64,000 nucleotides of DNA, taken from the NCBI GenBank assembly GCA_020641055.1, contig CP067345.1, positions 1,791,317 through 1,855,316 of the forward strand. The letters are read 5' to 3'. The notes beneath the pieces are model-generated. The model was not told the DNA's origin. It worked only from the letters and a program-made list of their open reading frames with translations, and searched no databases. The translations under genes were made by a program, and so were the position numbers. Shown in pieces: positions 1 through 8,706 of the stretch; within the stretch, counting starts at the first letter, position 1, and each line of letters opens with the position of its first letter. The DNA is from Clostridioides sp. ES-S-0010-02. GTDB taxonomy: Bacteria; Bacillota; Clostridia; Peptostreptococcales; Peptostreptococcaceae.

Positions 1-2
1 CA

Positions 3-2669
3 GCCTCACTAGATGATACTGTTTCTGTAATAGAGACTAATACAAATAATGTAACATTGCATTTTGTTGAAGATTGGATTCACAGAAGAGATTTAGCTAC
101 AAAAAATGATGATTACTTTCCAGAAACTATTGAATTTACTGGTGAAAAAGGCACAGAATTAGAAGGGTATTGGGGTGTTTTATATAGAGATTTTGTTATG
201 TGGGATGAATCTACAGTTACTGATTTTAAACCAGAGCATAAAGTTCAACATGAGGAATTTAAAGGTCTATTAGCTAAAAGAGTGCCTATAGACAAGATAT
301 ACAATGATGGTGATAAGTATGGTGTTTTAAATTTGACAAACTCTATATTTGAAGCTGTAAGCTTTGTGGAAACTGAGAATGAACTTATTGATTATAATCC
401 TAAAACTTATAATGCATATACACGATATGAAGGTTTGGTTAGAAAGTTAAAAGTATTGTATAATGGGTCAGCTAAATATAGTGGTGTTGTAAATAAAAAA
501 GATGAAATATCAAATATACATCCAGAACAGGAAAGAGAAATAATAATGTATCCAGATGAAAGTGGTCTTTTACATAGAATTGATGGAGAGTATTTGATAG
601 ATGACGATTTATTTTATATTACAAATAAATTTAAGGACAACATACCACTGTATTACAGATATAAGTTAAAGTATAAAATTTATGATAATGTCGGATTAGA
701 TATAAATGGTTTGTATAATTCAGAAAATATAAATATCGTTTCAGAAAATAATTATCCAATAGATGAAAATGAGTTTAAGTACAAGGTCTTTATAGAAAAA
801 ACTAAATATGAAAATGTCTATGATGCATATCTATATACATCATTTGTACCAACTGTAGAAAATCCTATATATGTTATGTATGATGGATTGACAGAAGAAG
901 CTTATGGAAAAGATAGTGTAAATCCTTTAGAAACTAAAGCAGGTATACTTGAAAAGATAAGTCCAATTCAATGTTGCGATTTAGATTCATATAGAGTAAA
1001 TAGGTTTCAAGATATAACAAATAAGTCTTCTATAGAGGTATTTGAATATGAAATATTGGAAGACAAAAGAAGTAAAATACAAATTGAATACATTATAATG
1101 GCGGATGAGTTAGAAATAGCTCCTATTACAAAGGAAATAATAAATAAAAAATATGCGTTATACTCAGAACTTGCTAGTTTTAAGAATGAGGACATGATTA
1201 TATCTGAAAAGGATACAAATGGATATATGACAGCAAGAGAGATGTTTATGAAGTACTCATCAGTTGAAGACAGAGATAAAATAAATGAAAACTCAACTTT
1301 TAGAGTTAAATATAATCTTCAAAATTTAGATACTATGTATTCAAAAGATAAGACTTTGATATATACAGCATCAGATGGAAATGGATTTATATATGGAAGA
1401 ACATATGAAGATACTGGATTTCCAGAACAAGATTCAACTACTCTTGGAGATATTAAAAATACTAATATGTTAGATAAAGATTCTATATATAAATCAGCGA
1501 ATGGAAAAGTTTATAAAGGATATTCAGTAGTGTGTAGAAATATAAATCAAATTGTTGTGGGAACTCCTCTAGAAAAAGAGCCCCTAAAAGGTTGGTTTCC
1601 AACTATTAAATATGCTTATTTTAGTAAAAAATATGAAAGAATCGATAAAACAATAGAAATTATATATTCCATACCAGAATATGATTTACAGATATTTGGA
1701 AAGTATGGCAAACCATATATTGACATATCTGGAGAAAAAGGAAGTTTTGTTGGAAATAGTACTATTAAGGTAAAAAATACTCCAATGTATATAGAAGTTG
1801 ATAATAGCTGGAAGCCAACTAATTTAAAAGTTTATAAAATGTTAAATGATAAAGATAAAAAAGAACTTGAAATAAAAGGATTTAATTTTAAGTATGGATT
1901 TATAGAGATTAATGATTCAGTAAGTGATAATGATAAGATATTAGTAGATTATACTTATGAAGAAAAGAATCTTCATTACAGAGGCTATTATAAAAACCAA
2001 GATAAAGATAGCAAAATTATAGATTTAAATTTAAATCCAAATATGTATAGTTTTTATACAGACACTTCTAATGAACTAAATGAGATGAAAAATTCTTATG
2101 ATTTATTTAATCGAACAATTCACTTTTTTTTAAAACCCATGAGAATAATAGACAGAGGCACAGGTGAGATTTTAAAGGACAACTATTTTTGTGTATACCA
2201 TAAATTTGATGATCAAGAAGCTTTAGAACCATTTGACTTACATATAGGTAGAATTTTTGTGAGGCATCATACTTCATTAAAATCCACAAATTTAATAGAT
2301 ACTAGATTGAGAGGCGGAGGTATTATCAAAGAAATGGAAGATATACTTCGTCGAGATTTAGAGCCTGAAAGTGATTATTATTTAGATATTGGTACACTTG
2401 ATGGTAAACCATATCAAGAAAACTCTGTAATTATAATAAGAATAGATAGTAAGCTTCTTTATAAAAATGGAGGAAGATTTTCTGAAGAAGATATAAAAAA
2501 AGCTGTTCAAAAGTGGGCTGCTTATGGTAGCTATCCTATTATTGAATTTGTAGATGTAATAAGTGATGATGAGTTACCTCAGACTAGCATAGAAGTCAGT
2601 AAAAACATAGATAATCAAAAACATGTAAGACCAAGTATATGGATAGAAAATGTAAACTATAATATATAA
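3..2669 (+). CDS. Large phage tail/baseplate-like structural protein (5' truncated)
   Basis: The reading frame is open to the left edge. A TTG at 57 is only an internal Leu codon, so the true start lies outside the window and the visible part is 888 codons. The protein is soluble, beta-rich and Tyr/Asp/Lys-rich, with no signal peptide or membrane segment. The C-terminal ~130 residues (from about nt 2300) are well ordered and contain 'RLRGGGIIKEMEDILRRDL' and 'KAVQKWAAYGSYPIIEF', which reads like a baseplate-type assembly domain. Assignment to virion structure rests mainly on the neighbours: a tail-fibre protein downstream, then a run of large adhesin-like proteins. Exact identity is unknown; confidence is high that it is a gene and moderate that it is a tail component. 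Confidence 0.6.
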   Translation, partial: ASLDDTVSVIETNTNNVTLHFVEDWIHRRDLATKNDDYFPETIEFTGEKGTELEGYWGVLYRDFVMWDESTVTDFKPEHKVQHEEFKGLLAKRVPIDKIYNDGDKYGVLNLTNSIFEAVSFVETENELIDYNPKTYNAYTRYEGLVRKLKVLYNGSAKYSGVVNKKDEISNIHPEQEREIIMYPDESGLLHRIDGEYLIDDDLFYITNKFKDNIPLYYRYKLKYKIYDNVGLDINGLYNSENINIVSENNYPIDENEFKYKVFIEKTKYENVYDAYLYTSFVPTVENPIYVMYDGLTEEAYGKDSVNPLETKAGILEKISPIQCCDLDSYRVNRFQDITNKSSIEVFEYEILEDKRSKIQIEYIIMADELEIAPITKEIINKKYALYSELASFKNEDMIISEKDTNGYMTAREMFMKYSSVEDRDKINENSTFRVKYNLQNLDTMYSKDKTLIYTASDGNGFIYGRTYEDTGFPEQDSTTLGDIKNTNMLDKDSIYKSANGKVYKGYSVVCRNINQIVVGTPLEKEPLKGWFPTIKYAYFSKKYERIDKTIEIIYSIPEYDLQIFGKYGKPYIDISGEKGSFVGNSTIKVKNTPMYIEVDNSWKPTNLKVYKMLNDKDKKELEIKGFNFKYGFIEINDSVSDNDKILVDYTYEEKNLHYRGYYKNQDKDSKIIDLNLNPNMYSFYTDTSNELNEMKNSYDLFNRTIHFFLKPMRIIDRGTGEILKDNYFCVYHKFDDQEALEPFDLHIGRIFVRHHTSLKSTNLIDTRLRGGGIIKEMEDILRRDLEPESDYYLDIGTLDGKPYQENSVIIIRIDSKLLYKNGGRFSEEDIKKAVQKWAAYGSYPIIEFVDVISDDELPQTSIEVSKNIDNQKHVRPSIWIENVNYNI

Positions 2670-2787
2670 CTGTATTTTAATAATTATACAAAATATATTT
2701 AAATGAAACTCGTTATAAACAATTAAATTAAAAGATTAATAACTATAATTTTAAAAATATACTACTAGATTAAATGAGGTGATTTTA

Positions 2788-5022
2788 TTGGGTGTTTTAC
2801 CTTCAGCAACATTGCTTACAAATGAATTGAAATTACATGATTTCAAAGGTGTTAAGTTATCCGTTACATTTGGAGATGCTGATTTAAATGATGGATATTC
2901 ATATGCAAAAATGAATTTTAGAGCAAGTGACATTAAATTTGATTGGTGGATAGATAAACCAAGATTAAATATTATAACAAGTGAACTGACTTTAAATGAT
3001 AAAAAAGTTTGGAGTGAGTTAAATCATGGTCCTAATAGTGGATTAAATGCAGATTGCCTAGATGGGTATCATGCTGTTGATTTTAAAGATAGATTGGGAT
3101 ACAACCATTTTAAACATGCTGCATTGGTGTCCCATAAAAGATATATTAAAATAGCCACATTTACTCCAAGAAGAGTTGGAAATGTACCTGATTTTTCTAC
3201 AGATGGTAAACTTCCATATCAGGGGATATTTGCAAATAGTCTAGTGGCTAAAATGAAAAATGAAGATTACATTGATGAATTTGTTAAATCTACATCTAAT
3301 TATATCGATTACACAAAACCGAATATAGGAAAATTCGACCACACTGATATGATGACAGAAGGAATTTACAACTCCATATTTAGAGGGTCTATAACTTTTC
3401 TTAAAGAAAACAGTCCAACTACTATGGATATTCATATTGGTTTATTTGAAGACCCTACAAATACAAATAAAGATGGATGGACTTGTACAAACAAGTTTTT
3501 TTATGTATCATTACATGATGAAAAATTACCATTTTTAAATGAAGATTTGTCTTCTGAAGAAAATTTAATAAAAGAAGATGAATTTAGAGAACAAAAAAAC
3601 AATGGTGGAAAAATTAATTTTGATAAAACTATAGCTGATAAAATAGAAGATTCTATAGAAAAATCAAATTTAGAAAAAGAAAATATCTCAATGTATGCAA
3701 GTGTAACTTCACCAAGTGAAAATCATGCACATGAAAGACCTCTTGATTTAAGTGGATATAAGACTCCTCAAGACCCTAGTAAAAATGACTATAAAGCTGA
3801 ACAATTTCCACCATATAAACATGAAGGGGATAGCTATCAAAAAGAGATAGATATACTAAGGTTATATCATGTGAAGTCAGATTCTACTACAGTTGATGGT
3901 GTGGAAATAGTTACTCACAAATTTGAATTATACTTAGCTATAGATGAAAAAACAGAAGTACATATACAGCCATATATGTCCAGTTCTTGTATAGTTCATC
4001 AATATCAAAGCCCAGTTACAATATCTGGACTTCCTGAGACAAATCATTTTATAAAGCCAAAGTCAATTTACGATAATAGATATTCCCATATTAGACATAG
4101 ACATTATGATTATGAAGCTAGAATGGATAAGATTGATAGCGAAGTAGAGGAAATTTGGGATACTTTTGACTATTATGTTGTAATAGCTCAAGGAAGTGAT
4201 AATGCTAGAAAAATTCTTATGACAGATGATAATGGAAATGTTTTTTGTTCAAATGATAATATGGAAAGGCACACTGATTATAGGAGAAATGGTTCAAGAG
4301 TTTTAGTTAGTGATACAAATAAGTGTATTAGTGAAAGTTCTGTTACAACTAGGGAACTTGCTCAACTTAAAGAGGTAAGAGCCAATGTTCAAGAACAGTT
4401 AGACGAACTAAGAGATGATATTGATGATATAAAAAGAGACATAATCAATATAGAAAATGAAATTAAAAATATTAAAAAAGATTATGTCAAAAGACGAGGG
4501 GATTCTATGTATGGAGATTTAACTATGATTCAAAATTCTAAGATAGTTATAACTGATGAAGGAAATAGAAAAATATCATTACGTGGAGATATGGAAGGTG
4601 CTCTAAATGCTGATAGTGATGGAGAGATTGACCATTTTTGTTTATATGATGAAGCTATTAAGTACACAGATCATAATAAAAAGGAGAGGGTAGGTAGACG
4701 AATATTATCATATAGGCCTCAAGATGGAAATGGTGGATGTGTGTGGTTTTTTAATAATTCTATCCGTCTTGGAGATGGATTTGGCCTACCAGGTCCTAAA
4801 TTTTCATTATCTTATTGTCCTCCTGGAGACTATCCTCCATTTAAAAAACCTAAAGTAGGTGATATATGGATAAAGCATATATTGGATACAATATCAGAAA
4901 GTAAAAAAGAAGATAATGATAAATACCCTATAGGTCTTTATGTTTGTACTAAAAGTGATGATGATGGAAGTAGTGGTAAGAAATATAAAGCAGAATGGAC
5001 TCCAATAGCACAAAAAAAATAG
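2788..5022 (+). CDS. Phage tail-fibre-like protein
   Basis: The start chosen is TTG at 2788, 6 nt after a GAGGTG box; the upstream GTG at 2779 lies inside that box and cannot be the real start. The product is about 744 aa. Residues ~80-98 carry 'GLNADCLDGYHAVDF', the T4 gp12/gp37-type fibre repeat (consensus like LDADTLDGxHASDF). A predicted coiled coil lies at ~520-565 (heptads around 'LDELRDDIDDIKRDI'), followed by 'YVKRRGDSMYGDLTM' at ~566-580, the classic 'YVxxxGDxMxGxL' tail-fibre repeat. This makes it a trimeric fibre or spike component. The gap to the upstream gene is 118 nt, and a strong hairpin terminator follows at 5037. No chaperone or receptor-binding tip can be assigned. Confidence 0.8.
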   Translation: MGVLPSATLLTNELKLHDFKGVKLSVTFGDADLNDGYSYAKMNFRASDIKFDWWIDKPRLNIITSELTLNDKKVWSELNHGPNSGLNADCLDGYHAVDFKDRLGYNHFKHAALVSHKRYIKIATFTPRRVGNVPDFSTDGKLPYQGIFANSLVAKMKNEDYIDEFVKSTSNYIDYTKPNIGKFDHTDMMTEGIYNSIFRGSITFLKENSPTTMDIHIGLFEDPTNTNKDGWTCTNKFFYVSLHDEKLPFLNEDLSSEENLIKEDEFREQKNNGGKINFDKTIADKIEDSIEKSNLEKENISMYASVTSPSENHAHERPLDLSGYKTPQDPSKNDYKAEQFPPYKHEGDSYQKEIDILRLYHVKSDSTTVDGVEIVTHKFELYLAIDEKTEVHIQPYMSSSCIVHQYQSPVTISGLPETNHFIKPKSIYDNRYSHIRHRHYDYEARMDKIDSEVEEIWDTFDYYVVIAQGSDNARKILMTDDNGNVFCSNDNMERHTDYRRNGSRVLVSDTNKCISESSVTTRELAQLKEVRANVQEQLDELRDDIDDIKRDIINIENEIKNIKKDYVKRRGDSMYGDLTMIQNSKIVITDEGNRKISLRGDMEGALNADSDGEIDHFCLYDEAIKYTDHNKKERVGRRILSYRPQDGNGGCVWFFNNSIRLGDGFGLPGPKFSLSYCPPGDYPPFKKPKVGDIWIKHILDTISESKKEDNDKYPIGLYVCTKSDDDGSSGKKYKAEWTPIAQKK

Positions 5023-5036
5023 TAAGTATACTAGAT

Positions 5037-5078
5037 AAAGGGATTGTTTTAATTAAAATTGAAACAATCCCTTTTATA
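5037..5078 (+). terminator. Intrinsic terminator after tail-fibre gene
   Basis: A long near-perfect inverted repeat, AAAGGGATTGTTTT on the left and GAAACAATCCCTTTT on the right, is followed by a T-rich tail. It separates the first two structural genes from the operon starting at 5247. Confidence 0.85.
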
Positions 5079-5246
5079 GTAATCACATATCTTATTTTCG
5101 GCAAACTTAAATTGCAATATTTATTTATATAAAAAATTATTAATATAATTTAAAAAATGTTAAACAAATTGCTATATAGATAAGGTATATTAAAAATAAA
5201 AGTAAGTTTACAAAAGTAAAATGATATGCAAAAGAGGTGAGTTTAT

Positions 5247-6614
5247 TTGGAACATCCCAAGATAAATATATGTAAATCTACAGAAGGAAATTTATTACAC
5301 TATATTTATAGATTTAAAAATATTTCATCAGAAACAGAAATAGAAGAATATATAAATAATCAAGACCCAATTATAGAAATATTAGAAGAAAATGCTGATA
5401 TAGAATCGACTAACATCAAAGATTTTTTACTTAGTAGAAATGATTTTCCAAAAGGATATGATGGGTATACTGAATTTACGCTACCATTTGAAATAGTAAT
5501 TCCTTTTAAAAAATTAATTGTGAATTTAAAAAATGATTTATCATCAGCACCTCAAGAAAAAATAGAAATACAATTAAGTTCATATCAAACTATAGCAAAA
5601 ATTTTATTTAAGAAAAGAAATAATTATAATGAATATGAAACATATAGGATTATAACAGAACAATATGAGATTGATGATACAATAAAGATTAGAAATAACA
5701 ATGGATTTCTAATAAAAAAATCTAATGTGGAATATAATAAAATCACCTTAGATTTTTCCATAGATATAGTTACACATATAGATATACACGCACATGGAGT
5801 GTTTGATCCAGTAGTAGCTACTATAGAAGGAAAAAATTACACATTATTTTATCAAATGAAAGAAAAGCAAAAGAATAAATATGAATATAGAGTCATAAGT
5901 AAATTTCCTAGTGGAAATATAACAGAACTATCAAATCTAGGAATTTGTGAATTATCTGAAAGTCCAGATAAAATAACTCAAATATTAGAAGTAAAAGAAG
6001 ATGACCCTAAAATAACAAAATGGAAAGAGATAAAAAGAGAAAAAGCATCAAAGGATATAAATATTAATAAAGAGGATTTATACAGCAAAGTAATAAATAC
6101 AATAACTAGCCAAGAAGTACATTCAGATGATTCTACACTAATAACTGATGGGATAAGATATGTAAAGTTACCAAATATATGGCATAAAGATAAAAGAGAA
6201 TTATTTTATAGAAAATCTAGAGTTTTTAGAATGAAAAACATATATAAAAACATATCAACAGACTACTGTAAGCCAATAATATTTCAAGATAAATTTGAAG
6301 TATTAATTGATAAAATGGTTATCTATAGAAAAGATGTAACGAATTTAAATGAAAACGAGCAGAAAAAGCCAGTTGATATAACAGATGAAAAAGCCACCAT
6401 ATTTAAAACATATATAAGGCAAGGTGGTAAGTACTATAATGATTATATAAATAATATAGAAGATAATGGTGCAGTTGAGATGGTTGTGTTAAATTCTAGA
6501 TATCCACTTTTATCAATAAAAGATTACTGTTTGTACTCAAATAAGTACAACTATACTATATATTTATATGATGAGAAAGGAAATATATCAGACCCAGTAG
6601 TGGCTGTATTATAG
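5247..6614 (+). CDS. Structural protein of the phage-like locus, unknown
   Basis: A 455-aa soluble protein starting with TTG, 6 nt downstream of an AGAGGTGAG ribosome binding site. It is the first gene of the compact 5247-17723 operon and starts after a terminator and an AT-rich gap that may hold the operon promoter. No family motif was recognised. It is rich in beta-type alternation, and the last ~25 residues ('YTIYLYDEKGNISDPVVAVL') look like the edge of an Ig/fibronectin-like domain ('DxxGNxSxP'). There are no transmembrane segments and no signal peptide, so export by a classical route is unlikely; assembly into a cytoplasmic particle released by lysis fits better, by inference from the neighbours. 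Confidence 0.6.
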   Translation: MEHPKINICKSTEGNLLHYIYRFKNISSETEIEEYINNQDPIIEILEENADIESTNIKDFLLSRNDFPKGYDGYTEFTLPFEIVIPFKKLIVNLKNDLSSAPQEKIEIQLSSYQTIAKILFKKRNNYNEYETYRIITEQYEIDDTIKIRNNNGFLIKKSNVEYNKITLDFSIDIVTHIDIHAHGVFDPVVATIEGKNYTLFYQMKEKQKNKYEYRVISKFPSGNITELSNLGICELSESPDKITQILEVKEDDPKITKWKEIKREKASKDININKEDLYSKVINTITSQEVHSDDSTLITDGIRYVKLPNIWHKDKRELFYRKSRVFRMKNIYKNISTDYCKPIIFQDKFEVLIDKMVIYRKDVTNLNENEQKKPVDITDEKATIFKTYIRQGGKYYNDYINNIEDNGAVEMVVLNSRYPLLSIKDYCLYSNKYNYTIYLYDEKGNISDPVVAVL

Positions 6615-6622
6615 GTGTACAT

Positions 6623-7108
6623 ATGTATGATAATATCAATAGTCTTTCAAAAATATATACAGAAAATACAATAACTTTTTCAAGGATAAAAAATCTAAAA
6701 TGTATAAGTTATAAATTGTATGTAAATGAAAAGATAGGAGAAAGATGGCAAAGTTATTTATTAGCAGAAATACCAAATCCAAAGGTTGAAGTGCTGTTGA
6801 ATGAAAATAAGGTGCTAGAGTACAATTCGAATCAAAAGTGGGATGTATCTAAGGCTATAAGTGGGACAGTAAGCAAGTCTATAAAAGTGAGTGTAAATAA
6901 CATAGAGCTAAATAATAGGAATTATACATTTAATTCTAAGTTTAAAATTTTATATATTCATATAGAACTTTCTCCTACAGACTTTGTTGAGATACAATAT
7001 CAAGTTGATAAGATAAAATACGTGCATAAGACTTTAAATAAATGTGAATACAGTGTAGTACCTGTTTTTGATAAACAATATTTAACAGGGCAGCACTCTT
7101 TATTATAG
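6623..7108 (+). CDS. Small structural-cluster protein, unknown
   Basis: 161 aa, with an ATG start 8 nt after the previous stop and an AGGTG box overlapping that stop region, so it is translationally coupled. The sequence is beta-rich and soluble with no recognised motif. The 'YTFNSKFKILYIHIELSPT' and 'FVEIQYQVDKIKYVHK' stretches suggest a single beta-sandwich. The position between two larger operon members suggests a minor component of the same particle. Confidence 0.55.
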   Translation: MYDNINSLSKIYTENTITFSRIKNLKCISYKLYVNEKIGERWQSYLLAEIPNPKVEVLLNENKVLEYNSNQKWDVSKAISGTVSKSIKVSVNNIELNNRNYTFNSKFKILYIHIELSPTDFVEIQYQVDKIKYVHKTLNKCEYSVVPVFDKQYLTGQHSLL

Positions 7109-7115
7109 GTGAGTT

Positions 7116-7994
7116 ATGAGTGAAAAATTTACTAAGATTTCAAGAAAAAATATAATAGATAAACTGTATACTGATGAAGATATGATTGAAAATTCATTTG
7201 AAAAGGATATATCTTATTATTCAGATAATTTATTTTTTGATAGAGCTTTATTTAATTTTGATAATAATAGATATGCAAATTCCTTATTTATAAATGAATT
7301 TAAAAATAAGGAGTATTCTGATGTCCAAAATAGTAGTGATATAAAGTTTGATTTTGATAAAACTTGTATATATTTAAATGAAGGTAGCAGTTTTGGAGAA
7401 TATAATTCAGTTGATATTTATACTCATGAACATAAAAGTTCTTCATTAAATAATTTTTTTCTGATTGTAGACCAAACTATACCAAATGGTTCGGAAGTAA
7501 TCTATTATCTAGTAACTGATAAAAAAGAAGTGCTTCAGATAAGAGCAAATAATACTGTACCATATACTATACAAAAAGAAGAAGATATACCTAAAACAGT
7601 AAAAGTAAGAGCTAAGATATGGTCAAATTTAGCAGGAGAATCACCTAAAATTAATGCAATAGCACTTCTCTATAGTGATGATTTTACAGAAGCTCAAATG
7701 GGGCTAATTAATCCTGATTTAGGAAGACTCCCAGATACTGAATATCCAGAATTAAATGATGTAACAACTATATTAAGAGATTCTAAAAATGATGATAAAT
7801 TGATAAAAGTAAGTAATGCAACTGAAGACATAGTACTTAATTATGCTGAAGAAGGAAATTTAGATACAATAAATATTTATGAAACTGTATCAGGAGATAA
7901 AAAAGAAGATATTTATCTTATATATGATGATTACGAAAATAGTGATAAAGAGGTTGAAAAAGTCTTGATGCAGATCATAAGTAAGAAAAAATAG
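7116..7994 (+). CDS. Structural-cluster protein, unknown
   Basis: 292 aa; ATG start 7 nt after the upstream stop with an AGGTGAG box. Soluble and acidic. The segment around 'FGEYNSVDIYTHEHKSSSL' and 'FFLIVDQTIPNGSEVIYYL' reads as a beta-sandwich, and a recurring 'KLIKVSNATEDIVLNYAE' element lies nearer the C-terminus. No named family was recognised. It sits in the same operon as the tail-like proteins; function cannot be assigned beyond a likely structural role. Confidence 0.55.
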   Translation: MSEKFTKISRKNIIDKLYTDEDMIENSFEKDISYYSDNLFFDRALFNFDNNRYANSLFINEFKNKEYSDVQNSSDIKFDFDKTCIYLNEGSSFGEYNSVDIYTHEHKSSSLNNFFLIVDQTIPNGSEVIYYLVTDKKEVLQIRANNTVPYTIQKEEDIPKTVKVRAKIWSNLAGESPKINAIALLYSDDFTEAQMGLINPDLGRLPDTEYPELNDVTTILRDSKNDDKLIKVSNATEDIVLNYAEEGNLDTINIYETVSGDKKEDIYLIYDDYENSDKEVEKVLMQIISKKK

Positions 7995-8029
7995 TAATGT
8001 ATATAGACAATATGGTGAGTTGGTGAAAT

Positions 8030-8344
8030 ATGAGAATACAACAGAAAAAAGAGAATATTTATGTAAAAGGTTTAGATAAAGTTGATGCGTACTTAATAAA
8101 TATAATTCAAAGATATTTTGAATATGATGGTAAAAAAATATTAGGGTCTAAAGAGCAAATCATAGATGAGGTTATACAAAGAGTTAAAGAAGATTTAATA
8201 TTACCTGAAATTCAAAATTTATTTGAAGAGTTTTTGTTAAAAAAAGGAATATCATTTGATGAAAATAAAGTGATAATAACTAATAAAGATTTAATAATTA
8301 TCAATGGTCAAATAAAAGAAGAAAAAAATAATGAAGGAATATAA
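8030..8344 (+). CDS. Small helical protein of the structural operon
   Basis: 104 aa with an ATG start; a GGTGAG/GGTGAAA stretch lies just upstream. Mostly helical, with a charged segment around 'KEQIIDEVIQRVKEDLILP', and ending in a Lys/Glu/Asn-rich tail. No motif was recognised. It lies 35 nt after the preceding gene and 31 nt before the next, whose strong ribosome binding site (AAGGAGG) suggests higher expression of the following protein. Confidence 0.55.
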   Translation: MRIQQKKENIYVKGLDKVDAYLINIIQRYFEYDGKKILGSKEQIIDEVIQRVKEDLILPEIQNLFEEFLLKKGISFDENKVIITNKDLIIINGQIKEEKNNEGI

Positions 8345-8375
8345 AATCATAATATAAACATAAGGAGGAAACTTT

Positions 8376-8705
8376 ATGCACAGTTTTGAAAGAGATAAGT
8401 ATTTCATTTCAAAAGAAAGTTTAGAAGGATATACTATGGAAAGTGGTATTATCATAGGAAAACAATTAACTAGAGAATTAGAATTAATGGATGAAAATAT
8501 GTATGAAGTTCATAAATTATCTCTGTGGACTAAGTTGCTAAAAGAAGGAATTAGACCTATTAAATGGAATAAATCAGAATGGAATGGCACTAAGATAGAG
8601 TTTGAAGTAATGAAAACTAAAGAAGATGTAAAAATGGCTGTAAATGAGTTAATTAATCTATCTAATAAATGTCATGAAAAGTATAAATTAAAGGCTGGAA
8701 TGTAA
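8376..8705 (+). CDS. Small conserved-looking protein of the structural operon
   Basis: 109 aa; ATG at 8376 preceded by a consensus AAGGAGG, the strongest ribosome binding site in this operon, which could mean a high-copy component. It contains an ordered core with 'YTMESGIIIGKQLTRELEL' and 'LWTKLLKEGIRPIKWNKSE', predicted mixed helix/strand, and no membrane segment. The stop codon is one base before the ATG of the next gene, so the two are coupled. Family unknown. Confidence 0.55.
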   Translation: MHSFERDKYFISKESLEGYTMESGIIIGKQLTRELELMDENMYEVHKLSLWTKLLKEGIRPIKWNKSEWNGTKIEFEVMKTKEDVKMAVNELINLSNKCHEKYKLKAGM

Positions 8706-8706
8706 T

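Noticed and set aside
2779-2787. GTG start for the tail-fibre gene
   Set aside because: It is part of the GAGGTG ribosome binding site; TTG at 2788 has proper spacing.
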